DNA from: CBFHSF01 sp965658445
Lineage (GTDB): Bacteria > Bacteroidota > Bacteroidia > Flavobacteriales > Schleiferiaceae
Assembly: GCA_965658445.1 (NCBI GenBank)
Contig: CBFHSF010000004.1
Location: 124,001 to 188,000 of the forward strand
Direction: 5' to 3'
Length of the DNA stretch: 64,000 nucleotides
The position numbers and the translations under genes were made by a program. The notes below the pieces were generated by a model. It was not told the origin of the DNA. It searched no databases and saw nothing but the letters and a program-made list of their open reading frames with translations. The first letter of the stretch is position 1. Each line of letters begins with the position of its first letter. Positions 44,258 through 52,577 of this stretch are shown piece by piece.

Positions 44258-45292
44258 ATGAAGAAAGTATTGATTGTAGTAGTCGTTTTAGTGATTGTAT
44301 ACTTTTTAGGGCCGGTTCCACAGCCTCCCGTATTCTCTTCTAAAATGCCCGTATACAACAACTCCCTGGCTCAGTTAGAGGATTCTCTTCATCGCTATGA
44401 AATGGCCTTTCCCACCAAGGAAAACAACGAGGCCATGATTCATTGGTACGACAACAAAGTAGAAAAAACCGAATACGTCATTATGTACGTTCACGGTTAT
44501 TCCGCATCGCATATGGAAGGAGCCCCAACGCATTTGGACGTCGCCAAAAAATACGGAGCTAACCTGCTTTTGCTCAGACTCCCTGAACACGGGGTGATTT
44601 CAGAAAACCCCATGCTCAACTACAATGCAGACTCTTTGTGGGAGGCCACTAAAAGTGGTTTGGCCTTAGCCAAAAAGATGGGAGACAAAGTAATTGTAAT
44701 GAGTACGTCTACAGGAGGCACGCTTTCGATTAAGCTTGCCTCTGAATATCCCAATGATGTTTTCGCCCTTATCAACATGTCTCCCAATGTCAATCCCAAG
44801 CCTTGGAACGCTCCATTGTTAAACAATCACTGGGGTCATCAATTGGCAATGTTGGCCATGGGTGGCGATTTTAGAACGCTACACAACCTCATGGAACACC
44901 CAGAATACACAAAGTATTGGTACGCGAAATATCGCGTGGAATCTTTAGTAAACATGCAGCAGCTGGTAGAATACTCCATGACGGAAGAAACCTTCGAAAA
45001 GGTAACCTGCCCCTCCCTCACCCTAGTTTATTACGAGGACGATTTAAAAAATGACGAAGTAATTGATGTGGAAAAGGTATTTTGGATGCACGATCACTTG
45101 GCTTCAGAAGTCAAAGAGCTCGACAAACTACCCGGACCCAAAACGCACACCATCGGTTGTGGAATATTTTCAGAAGACATTGAAGGGGTCGAAGCAGAAA
45201 TATTTGACTTTTGTGAAAATAAACTCCACATGTCCCCCGTTCAACAACCCTTACAACAAGTGCCTTCTAATCCCGAAGCAGCGGCCATATGA
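44258..45292 (+). CDS. Membrane-anchored alpha/beta hydrolase
   Basis: A 344-residue protein with an N-terminal membrane helix or signal (VLIVVVVLVIVYFLG) followed by an alpha/beta-hydrolase domain. The oxyanion strand is VIMYVHGYSASHMEG and the nucleophile elbow MSTSTGGTLS, where the usual GxSxG is SxSxG. A late acidic-and-His region (YYEDDLKNDEVI, then PKTHTIGCGIF) may complete the triad. A C-terminal Pro/Gln-rich tail follows. It overlaps the BatA-type gene by four bases (ATGA). Esterase or lipase activity is plausible, substrate unknown. Confidence 0.8.
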   Translation: MKKVLIVVVVLVIVYFLGPVPQPPVFSSKMPVYNNSLAQLEDSLHRYEMAFPTKENNEAMIHWYDNKVEKTEYVIMYVHGYSASHMEGAPTHLDVAKKYGANLLLLRLPEHGVISENPMLNYNADSLWEATKSGLALAKKMGDKVIVMSTSTGGTLSIKLASEYPNDVFALINMSPNVNPKPWNAPLLNNHWGHQLAMLAMGGDFRTLHNLMEHPEYTKYWYAKYRVESLVNMQQLVEYSMTEETFEKVTCPSLTLVYYEDDLKNDEVIDVEKVFWMHDHLASEVKELDKLPGPKTHTIGCGIFSEDIEGVEAEIFDFCENKLHMSPVQQPLQQVPSNPEAAAI

Positions 45293-47247
45293 CCTTTACC
45301 CATCCCGAGTTCTTATGGGGCTTTACGGCCCTTTCCATTCCTATATTTTACCATCTATTTCAGCTGAGGAAATTTCAGAAGGTTTACTTCAGTGACGTTC
45401 GGTTCTTAACCCTAGTCCAGCAAAAATCTGCTCGCAGAAAAAAGATTAAACATTGGGTAACCTTGCTGCTGAGACTGTTGGCGATTTCATTTATGGTTTT
45501 GGCTTTTTCGGGCCCTACTTTTGACAAAGGTCAAGAGTCGTCCTCCAAAGTGGTTTTTGCCTTGGACCTATCTCCTTCGATGAATGTTTCCGAATTGGAA
45601 ACCCCTTTGTATTTGAGAGCCATAGCGGATGCCCGATCGGTTGTAGAATCCTTCCCCATGGATGCCAACTTTCGCGTAATGGGTCATCCCGAAAGTCCCT
45701 ACGGGGCGGAAGATCTTACCCAAAGGGATGTTTTGAATCTTCTCAACAAAACGAGTGGCGCACAATTCAATCACCCGTTCACACCTCCTTCCGTAAATGG
45801 TAACTATCAATTGTTTGTTTTTTCTGATTTCCAAAGAACACAAGATTGGGAAGCCTTGTTGGAGGACAGCCTTTGTCAAAAAGCGTTTTTATTCAATTAC
45901 GCCCCAGGGGATTCTACTCCCAATACCTACATAGATTCCATATGGTTCGATTCTCCAGAAAGCCATTTGAACACTCGACAATCCTTAACGGTAAAACTCA
46001 AGAAACAACCGGTTTCCGAAGAAGACAATGCTCCGATAGAGATTTTTATCAATGGTGCACAGCAATCTGTGGCTACGGCCGAGTTTGGCGCCCGAGGAGA
46101 TGCAGAGGTTGTCTTTGATATTTTTCACTCAGAGGCGGGCTGGGTGGCAGGTGAAGTGGTGGTTTTGGACGAAGTGTATCCCATGGACAACAGTACTTAT
46201 TTCAGTTATCAAGTAAAAGAGGAATATCACATTCTTCACCTATTTGCTAACAAGCCTTTCGAAAAATTAGAAAAAGTCTTTGCCGCAGAGGAAATGAAAT
46301 ACCTCAGAAAGGAGCAAAATCAAGTGAATTCAAGAGATATTGACATTGCCGATTTAATTATTGTCGAAGAGGCGAATCAATTGAGTTCAGGGTTAATTTC
46401 AGAAATCGAAGAAGCGGTCAACAATGGCGCGCATGTTTTGTTGATGGAATCTTCCGATGCTACCTCAGGAGGAAACTCCGTAACACGGGCTTTTGGTGGT
46501 CCGTCCAGTTATGTTTACAAGGGAGTGACTCCCCTCAATATAGAAGCCAAAGATCCTTTTTACAACGGTGTTTTCTCCATTGATCCAGAACCCACAACGG
46601 GACTAGAATTTGAGTCTTCAAGAACTATGCAACCTCCCTTTTCTGAGGTCTATCCTCTGTATCTAGATGCTCTTGGCAATGCTTGGGCCTCTCGTTGGAG
46701 CCTTGGAGAAGGTGTGGTTATCTGGTTGGGAAACACCCCAAGCGAATTGTCGGCGGCTCAGTTGAATAGCGATTGGTTTCCGGTTTTCTTTTCTCGTTCC
46801 CTGCTCTATTCAGAAAGAAATGCGCCCCTTTATTTGTCGAGTGCATCAGCGGCAGGATTTCCGCTAAATGCCCCCTTGGCATCGGATAACAATCCCATTC
46901 AACTTGCCGATTCCAAAGGAAATTCATGGATTCCTCTCCAACGATCCACAGGAAAGTACACTCAACTATTCCTTCCTCCCGGTTGGGATCAATCGGGTTT
47001 GTATAGAGCGACCACCGGAAATGACACGTTGGGAGTTGTCGCTATTAACCATCCCTCAGAGGAAAGTGACCTCAGTTATTTTTCAGAGGATGAGATCACA
47101 TCTGACCGTGCCATTTGGGTGCGAGGAGATCAGAAAGCTAAAGCCTATGCAAAAGAATCGTCTTGGAATTCTTCCATTTGGAAATATTGTCTCATTTTTG
47201 CATTGCTGTTCCTGATAATAGAAGCCTTGTATACCCGATTGCGATAG
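45289..47247 (+). CDS. BatA-domain protein with von Willebrand A-like region
   Basis: A 652-residue membrane protein beginning with the BatA (aerotolerance) N-terminal domain: TFTHPEFLWGFTALSIPIFYHLFQLRK, then YFSDVRFL and a second helix (about 62-80). The following vWA-like part carries the MIDAS-type start ALDLSPSMN (about residue 92). A middle glutamine-amidotransferase-like fold seems present, and one C-terminal helix (about 630-648) ends the protein. BatA proteins in Bacteroidota usually sit near MoxR ATPases and other Bat genes; none is here. It is coupled to the hydrolase gene before it and followed by the dihydroorotase homologue 61 bases later. Confidence 0.82.
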   Translation: MTFTHPEFLWGFTALSIPIFYHLFQLRKFQKVYFSDVRFLTLVQQKSARRKKIKHWVTLLLRLLAISFMVLAFSGPTFDKGQESSSKVVFALDLSPSMNVSELETPLYLRAIADARSVVESFPMDANFRVMGHPESPYGAEDLTQRDVLNLLNKTSGAQFNHPFTPPSVNGNYQLFVFSDFQRTQDWEALLEDSLCQKAFLFNYAPGDSTPNTYIDSIWFDSPESHLNTRQSLTVKLKKQPVSEEDNAPIEIFINGAQQSVATAEFGARGDAEVVFDIFHSEAGWVAGEVVVLDEVYPMDNSTYFSYQVKEEYHILHLFANKPFEKLEKVFAAEEMKYLRKEQNQVNSRDIDIADLIIVEEANQLSSGLISEIEEAVNNGAHVLLMESSDATSGGNSVTRAFGGPSSYVYKGVTPLNIEAKDPFYNGVFSIDPEPTTGLEFESSRTMQPPFSEVYPLYLDALGNAWASRWSLGEGVVIWLGNTPSELSAAQLNSDWFPVFFSRSLLYSERNAPLYLSSASAAGFPLNAPLASDNNPIQLADSKGNSWIPLQRSTGKYTQLFLPPGWDQSGLYRATTGNDTLGVVAINHPSEESDLSYFSEDEITSDRAIWVRGDQKAKAYAKESSWNSSIWKYCLIFALLFLIIEALYTRLR

Positions 47248-47308
47248 AAAGGTATGTGGACACGACTTCAAGAGGAACCGACACAAGAGAATTTACACTG
47301 AGTACCGC

Positions 47309-48568
47309 ATGAAGTATTTAATCAAATCAGCAACCATTCTGGATCCCAAAAGCCCTTTTGCAAACCAGGAAGCCGATGTATTAATCGCTGATGATCAAAT
47401 CGTAGAAGTTTCCGAAAATATTGTAGACCCTTCGGCCCAAGAAATTCAAGCCAAGGGTCTTTTTTTATCTCCTGGTTGGGTAGATTCCAATGTTCAGATT
47501 GGAGAGCCCGGTTATGAGGAAAGGGAAACATTAGAAAGTGGAACACTGGCGGCAGCTCGCGGTGGTTTTACCTCCATCCTACTCAGTCCTGACAATACAC
47601 CATCCACTGATAACAAAGGCGCCATTGAGTACCTCTACAGCAAAACAGAGGCCTCTCCGGTTCACGTATACCCCATGGGAACGGTAACTGCCGGAAACAA
47701 GGGTGTAGATTTGGCAGAGCTCTTTGATATGTACCAGTCTGGAGCCATTGGATTCTCGGACGGAAAACACGAAATCAAAAATCCAAACCTTCTCAAGCTT
47801 GCCCTCCAGTATTCTTCCACCTTTGGAGCTCCTATTTTCTCCATGCCTTACAATGAAGACCTAGGATTTGGCGGCAAGATGAACGAAGGCGAAGTAAGCA
47901 CCATGATGGGACTAAAGGGCATTGTTGCCATGGCAGAAGACATCGCTATACAACGCGACCTTGCCATCTTGGAATACGCCGGTGGCCATCTCCATATCAA
48001 CGGAGTCAGCACCGCAAAATCTGTACATCGAATTCAAGAGGCTAAAAACAATGGATTAAACGTCACAGCTTCCGTAAATCTGTACAACCTTCTCTACACA
48101 GAAGAAAATGTAAAGGGATATAACACTTCATTTAAAACCCTTCCACCTCTTAGACCACAATCTGACCAAAAGGCTCTTATTGAGGCTCTAAAGGAAGGTG
48201 TAATCGATGTAATTGCCACAGACCATACACCTTGTGATATTGAAATCAAACAATGCGAGTTTGATCATGCCGCCTTTGGAATGGCACTTATGGAAACGGC
48301 ATTTGGTGGCTGTTCGGCTCTTATTGAAGATTTGGGAATGGAACTTTGGATAGAGAAAATTGCCACGAGACCTCGGGAAATCTTTGATTTACCCAGCATC
48401 TCCATCTCTGAAGGAAATATCGCAGAGCTTACACTCTTTGATCCCAAGGCAAAGTGGTCTCTTTCAAAAACGGAAGCCCACAGTAAGGCGGTAAACAACC
48501 CAATGCTCAACAAACCCCTCACCGGAAAGGTGGTTGGAATATTCAACAAGGGGCAGTTTGTGGATTAG
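47309..48568 (+). CDS. Dihydroorotase homologue lacking metal-ligand histidines
   Basis: A 419-residue amidohydrolase-fold protein closest to dihydroorotase (PyrC): GFTSILLSPDNTPS, GGHLHINGVSTAKSVHRIQ, and VIATDHTPCDIEIKQ, FDHAAFGMALMETAFG. Active enzymes have DxHxH at the first metal site; here the same place reads LSPGWVDSNVQIGEPGYEE, with both histidines replaced (Asn and Gln). The second-site His is also changed (SMPYNEDL). The metal-binding lysine is uncertain. It may be a non-catalytic relative, like the inactive PyrC partners of some aspartate transcarbamoylases, or have a changed function. Bacteroidota often carry such homologues beside a genuine PyrC. Confidence 0.85.
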   Translation: MKYLIKSATILDPKSPFANQEADVLIADDQIVEVSENIVDPSAQEIQAKGLFLSPGWVDSNVQIGEPGYEERETLESGTLAAARGGFTSILLSPDNTPSTDNKGAIEYLYSKTEASPVHVYPMGTVTAGNKGVDLAELFDMYQSGAIGFSDGKHEIKNPNLLKLALQYSSTFGAPIFSMPYNEDLGFGGKMNEGEVSTMMGLKGIVAMAEDIAIQRDLAILEYAGGHLHINGVSTAKSVHRIQEAKNNGLNVTASVNLYNLLYTEENVKGYNTSFKTLPPLRPQSDQKALIEALKEGVIDVIATDHTPCDIEIKQCEFDHAAFGMALMETAFGGCSALIEDLGMELWIEKIATRPREIFDLPSISISEGNIAELTLFDPKAKWSLSKTEAHSKAVNNPMLNKPLTGKVVGIFNKGQFVD

Positions 48569-48936
48569 AGGGATCAGGTAACAGGCAACGGGTAACAGGA
48601 ATCAGGAAACTGGGATCAGCTAACAGGATTGATTCACACAATTTCCTACAGGCACACTCTGCCCGGGGCCAGCACCCGCAGGCCCCAGTTTCAAGTTAGT
48701 GGTTATTCCGAAAACAACCCGTGAAGTAATCGTTTTCAGACGACACAATTCGCCTACGCAAAGAAGGAAAAAGGAATTAGGAAAAAAGGAATTCAAATTA
48801 GTCTCAAATCAGGAGTTCATAAGTAAACTTCCTCATTCCTTCTTTATTCCTCATTCCTTCCCATTCAACCACTCACCACTCACCACTCACTACTCACCAC
48901 TCACCGCTCACTGCTCACCACTCACTGCTCACTGTC
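48569..48936. repeat. Non-coding stretch with simple repeats
   Basis: A 368-base spacer with no supportable gene. It contains TAACAGG-type repeats (about 48577-48630), a GC-rich inverted repeat GGGGCC/GGCCCC with a 10-base loop (about 48665-48686), AAGGAATTAGGAA-type purine repeats (about 48765-48796), an oppositely oriented TTCCTCATTCC pyrimidine repeat (about 48836-48860), and the heptamer array described separately. Confidence 0.75.
48870..48932 (+). repeat. Nine phased heptamers of consensus YRCTCAC
   Basis: Nine perfectly phased 7-base units: CACTCAC three times, TACTCAC, CACTCAC, CGCTCAC, TGCTCAC, CACTCAC, TGCTCAC. Only the first two bases of the unit vary. The array ends four bases before the stop of the MBL hydrolase on the minus strand, i.e. 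it is its immediate 3' flank (GTGAGYR on that strand). Confidence 0.92.
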
Positions 48937-49734
48937 CTAAAACTCCAAAACCATCCCATCGTACCCCAACTCTACCCCTTCAGGCAACGTGGGAGAAACC
49001 TCCTCTTCAGTTCCCAATTCATGGCTAATGTGAGTGATGATGATTCTTTCAAAACCTCTAGACTTTCCAAAATCTATGGCTTCTGTTAAGGAGAAGTGAC
49101 TGTAGTGAGTCTCATGACGCAAACCGCTGATAATAAGTATTTTTGCGCCTTCTAACTTAAATTCATTTTCGGGATCTATTCCGTTGCAGTCCGTCAGGTA
49201 AACCAAATCATTAAATCGGAAACCGAGAACGGGCCAACTGCCGTGATGTATGGGTATGGGGGTGATCTTACAACCTTCAGAAATTTCAATTTCTTCAGGC
49301 ATGTCCTCCACCTCGAAGGTTGGAGCGCCGGGGTATTTTGTCGCAGCAAAAGCATAGGCAAACTGTTCACGTATTCTGTCCTGAACTCTTGGGGTTGCCA
49401 ATACTCGAATCCCTCTTTTTTGACGAAAGATGATGGGACGCAAATCGTCCATACCAGCTATGTGGTCTTGATGTTCATGGGTTAACAACAAAGCATCGAC
49501 TTCTGAAAGTCCCTCTCTCAGGAATTGCTGTCTAAAGTCCGGGCCACAATCGACTTGAATGGCCTTTCCTCCCCACTCTACGTGAACTGAGGCACGAAGT
49601 CTCGCATCATGAGGATTTGAACTGGTACAAACCTTACAGCGACAACCAATTACTGGAACTCCCTGTGAAGTTCCCGATCCTAAAACGATTAATTTTCCTT
49701 TCAATTCAAAAAATTTATATCTCTGAAGGTCCAT
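48937..49734 (-). CDS. MBL-fold metallo-hydrolase (PhnP/RNase Z-like)
   Basis: A 265-residue metallo-beta-lactamase fold hydrolase. KLIVLGSGTSQGVPVIGC opens the fold, and RCKVCTSSNPHDARLRASV resembles PhnP-type cyclic phosphodiesterases, including cysteines C(x)C(xx)C that may bind a structural metal. The dinuclear site is LLTHEHQDHIAGMDDLRPI (HxHxDH), with later His in HHGSWP and HITHISH-like IITHISHELG. ATG 49734 begins MDLQRYKFFELKG; an in-frame ATG 17 codons earlier is possible but would add an unconserved basic leader. Cyclic phosphodiesterase or a repair role is likely; substrate unknown. Confidence 0.87.
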   Translation of the reverse strand: MDLQRYKFFELKGKLIVLGSGTSQGVPVIGCRCKVCTSSNPHDARLRASVHVEWGGKAIQVDCGPDFRQQFLREGLSEVDALLLTHEHQDHIAGMDDLRPIIFRQKRGIRVLATPRVQDRIREQFAYAFAATKYPGAPTFEVEDMPEEIEISEGCKITPIPIHHGSWPVLGFRFNDLVYLTDCNGIDPENEFKLEGAKILIISGLRHETHYSHFSLTEAIDFGKSRGFERIIITHISHELGTEEEVSPTLPEGVELGYDGMVLEF

Positions 49735-49773
49735 AAAAATACCTTTTAATTCCCTACGGTTAAAGCATTTCTT

Positions 49774-49781
49774 TACCTTTG
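49774..49781 (+). promoter_or_regulatory. Bacteroidota -7 element before the 49803 gene
   Basis: TACCTTTG is an exact TAnnTTTG match 21 bases before ATG 49803. No standard -33 TTG. Confidence 0.5.
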
Positions 49782-49802
49782 ACAATATGACTTTACTTCC
49801 CC

Positions 49803-51221
49803 ATGGATCGAATCATTCTTACGGCTGCACAGAAGGCATTAAAAATCAATTTAAATAACGAACTCTACGGCACATTTGCTGAGATTGGAGCAGGTCAAGA
49901 GGTCGTACGCCACTTCTTTAGGGCGGGCGGAGCCTCAGGGACCATTGCGAAGGCCATGTCTGCTTATGACAAGGACTTCTCTGACGATATTTACGGAATT
50001 GAAAAAGACGGCAGATACGTTACCGAGAGCCGTCTGAGAAAAATGCTTGATCACGAATACGGACTTATTGAAAAACGTCTGGACCGCGAAAAATATCCTG
50101 ACAAACAATTCTTTACCTACGCCAATACCGTAGCAACCATAAACTTTACAAAAAGTTTTAAGGGTCACGGCTGGATGGGAATGCGCTTTCAGACCGCACC
50201 CAATAAAGCACCCAACGAGGTAATCATTCACATTCGAATGAATGAAAATGAAGCCAAGCATCAACAAGAGACCATTGGAGACATGGGTGCCAACCTGATC
50301 TACGCTTGTTTTCACCTCTACCACGATCCCAAAGAGTTTATCAAATCACTTTACGACAACATCTCTACCGACGCCATAGAAATTGACCTGATCAACTTCT
50401 CTGGGCCTGATTTTGAAGATGTTGACAATAGATTAATGAGTCTTCAGCTCATTCACAATGGATTTACTGAAGCCGTTGTATTTGGCCCTGAGGGCAACAA
50501 CTTGCTACCTGCGGACATCCTGTACAAAAAGAATATTTTGGCTCTTAGAGGCTCCTTTAGGCCCGTTACTAAGGTCAATATTGATATGATCAAGAAGGGA
50601 CTCAACCAGTTTAGCGAAGAGCGCAAGGTTGAGAAGGAAGACATCGTGGTCCTTTTTGAAATTACTCTGAACAACCTTCTGGCTGAAGGAGAGTTGGATG
50701 AGCAAGACTTCCTAGACAGGGCAGAAATTCTCTGTTCACTCGGACAAACCGTACTTATCTCCAATTACCAAGAGTACTACAAACTCGTTGAATACTTCGG
50801 TCGCTACTCTAAACGAAGAATGGGGTTGATTTTGGGAGTGAATAACCTCATTGAGATTTTCAACGAAAAGTACTACCGTTCTCTCCCAGGAGGAATTATG
50901 GAAGCCTTTGGAAAAATCTTCAGTCGAGACATTAAAATCTACGTTTATCCGTACCGCGAGCACGAAGAGGACAAACTCATCACATCGCAAAACGTGAAGA
51001 TTCACCCGCGTCTCCGCCCCATTTATGAATACTTGATGTACAACAGCAGAATCAAGGATATTGAAAACTATGATTCTGACATTCTCAATGTATTTAGCCG
51101 TGAAATCCTTCGAATGATTAGAGAAGGAGAACCCGGTTGGGAAGAGGGATTGCCTGCCTACGTGGACAACATCATCAAAGACAACGGGCTATTCGGTTAC
51201 AAAGAACCGGTAGAAAAGTAA
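49803..51221 (+). CDS. Conserved protein of unknown function (472 aa)
   Basis: A soluble 472-residue protein with no signal peptide. It begins DRIILTAAQKALKINLNNELYGTFAEIGAGQEVVRHFFRAGG and contains ANTVATINFTKSFKGHGWMG, HIRMNENEAKHQQETIG and LNVFSREILRMIREGEPG. I recognise it as a type of conserved protein found in Bacteroidota (and, I believe, cyanobacteria) that is often mislabelled as a receptor or nucleotide adenylyltransferase, but I know of no proven function. It is monocistronic, divergent from the MBL hydrolase, with its own promoter. High charge and length suggest a cytoplasmic enzyme or scaffold. Confidence 0.7.
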   Translation: MDRIILTAAQKALKINLNNELYGTFAEIGAGQEVVRHFFRAGGASGTIAKAMSAYDKDFSDDIYGIEKDGRYVTESRLRKMLDHEYGLIEKRLDREKYPDKQFFTYANTVATINFTKSFKGHGWMGMRFQTAPNKAPNEVIIHIRMNENEAKHQQETIGDMGANLIYACFHLYHDPKEFIKSLYDNISTDAIEIDLINFSGPDFEDVDNRLMSLQLIHNGFTEAVVFGPEGNNLLPADILYKKNILALRGSFRPVTKVNIDMIKKGLNQFSEERKVEKEDIVVLFEITLNNLLAEGELDEQDFLDRAEILCSLGQTVLISNYQEYYKLVEYFGRYSKRRMGLILGVNNLIEIFNEKYYRSLPGGIMEAFGKIFSRDIKIYVYPYREHEEDKLITSQNVKIHPRLRPIYEYLMYNSRIKDIENYDSDILNVFSREILRMIREGEPGWEEGLPAYVDNIIKDNGLFGYKEPVEK

Positions 51222-51253
51222 ATCGCACCCGAATTCTGCTTTCGTGTTAGACA

Positions 51254-51286
51254 ATCCGTGATTTGTGTATTTAAACAATCACGGAT
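51254..51286. other. Perfect inverted repeat
   Basis: ATCCGTGATT (51254-51263) and AATCACGGAT (51277-51286) form a perfect 10-base stem with a 13-base loop between the 49803 gene and the metallophosphoesterase gene. No T run follows, so it is either a U-tract-poor terminator or a binding site. Confidence 0.7.
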
Positions 51287-51364
51287 GATATTTCCCACAC
51301 GCTAGATAAAAAGTGTAAAAAGGATTAGAAATAATCTTGGAATAAATTCGGAAATAATCACACG

Positions 51365-52471
51365 ATGAGAAATCTTGCTTTTCCCCTACTCTTTATTAGC
51401 ATCCTTGCCATTATGGGGTTTTCGCTTTTCTACTTAGGTGGAGCGACGGCAGATGCATTGGAAATGGAAACTACGTGGCCTTTTGTAATGGGCTATGGAG
51501 GAATCCTGTTCTACATGATGTTTGGAACATTTCGGTTTACCAACTCCACGACCCGTATGGGGAGTTTCGGTTTTAAATCCGCAACCCTAACCATGGGGTA
51601 TACTCTCTATTTATTGGTGTGCCTTTTAATCGTTGATCTTGCCATACTCCTCGGTGCTCCCATAGAAACTTTTCGGTTTGAATTGACTGCTGTTGGAGCC
51701 TTGGGCTTTACATTATACGGGTTTCTAAATGCAAAGAGAACAAGGGTTACAGAGCATTCAATCCCCTTAGACAACTTGGAAAAGCCCATTAAGGCCGTCC
51801 ATTTAACAGACACTCATCTGGGTCATTTTAGAGGCGCTAAGACCATGGAGAATTGGGTAAAGACCATCAATGAAATCAATCCGGAGGTGGTCTTTTTTAC
51901 CGGAGACTTTCTAGACAGCACCATTCAATTGACCTTGGAAAGTATGAAGCCCTTAACGGGAATAAAGGTTCCTGTATTCTTTGTGGAAGGAAACCACGAC
52001 AAGGCCACGGGCATTGGCCCTATCGTTCAAACCTTAAAGGAAATGGGAATTCACGTTTTGGAAAATCAAATGGTGGAATGGAATGGGATTGAAATATTGG
52101 GGCTCAAACACATGTCTGCAGACTCCAACCACAGATCGCCGCACACCGGTAACAACGGCCCTACCGTTCAAACTGTGGTGGAGAACGCACCCATTTCCCA
52201 AGACAAAACAACCGTTCTCTTGCACCATTCTCCGGATGGTTTGGCTTACGCTGAAGCTGCCAATGTGCAGTTGTTTTTAGCGGGACATACCCACGGTGGG
52301 CAACTTTGGCCCATTTCGTGGATTGCCAATGCACTCTTTGAGCTCAACCGAGGCTTGAAAAAGCTCGGTGGGATGTACACCTATGTTAGCTTGGGAACCG
52401 GGACTTTTGGTCCTCCCTTGCGCGTGGGTACTTTCTCAGAGATTGCCGTACTAAATCTTACCCCAAAGTAA
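51365..52471 (+). CDS. Membrane metallophosphoesterase (calcineurin-like)
   Basis: A 368-residue protein with three or four membrane helices in its first 120 residues, then a calcineurin-type phosphoesterase domain: VHLTDTHLGHF, FFTGDFLDS, FFVEGNHDKATG, VLLHHSPDGLA and LAGHTHGGQLWP are the five metal and phosphate motifs. This layout (N-terminal helices plus phosphoesterase) is that of the YkuE/YaeI-type family acting on lipid or nucleotide phosphates at the membrane surface. It is followed by the bestrophin-family gene 106 bases later, same strand. Substrate is unknown. Confidence 0.9.
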   Translation: MRNLAFPLLFISILAIMGFSLFYLGGATADALEMETTWPFVMGYGGILFYMMFGTFRFTNSTTRMGSFGFKSATLTMGYTLYLLVCLLIVDLAILLGAPIETFRFELTAVGALGFTLYGFLNAKRTRVTEHSIPLDNLEKPIKAVHLTDTHLGHFRGAKTMENWVKTINEINPEVVFFTGDFLDSTIQLTLESMKPLTGIKVPVFFVEGNHDKATGIGPIVQTLKEMGIHVLENQMVEWNGIEILGLKHMSADSNHRSPHTGNNGPTVQTVVENAPISQDKTTVLLHHSPDGLAYAEAANVQLFLAGHTHGGQLWPISWIANALFELNRGLKKLGGMYTYVSLGTGTFGPPLRVGTFSEIAVLNLTPK

Positions 52472-52577
52472 GGTCGGAGATACTCTACCTTTTTTGTGTT
52501 TTACTTCCTGAAAATCAACCAAGAACCACCAAACCACCTCCATGTTCGTAAAAAAGAATTTTAGCTTTTAAAACCTC

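Noticed and set aside
48870..48932. CRISPR array
   Set aside because: Units are seven bases with no spacers and no cas genes; a simple tandem repeat.
48699..49028. 109-codon frame across the repeat-rich spacer
   Set aside because: Its protein is a translation of the CACTCAC and TTCC repeats and runs into the MBL gene on the other strand.
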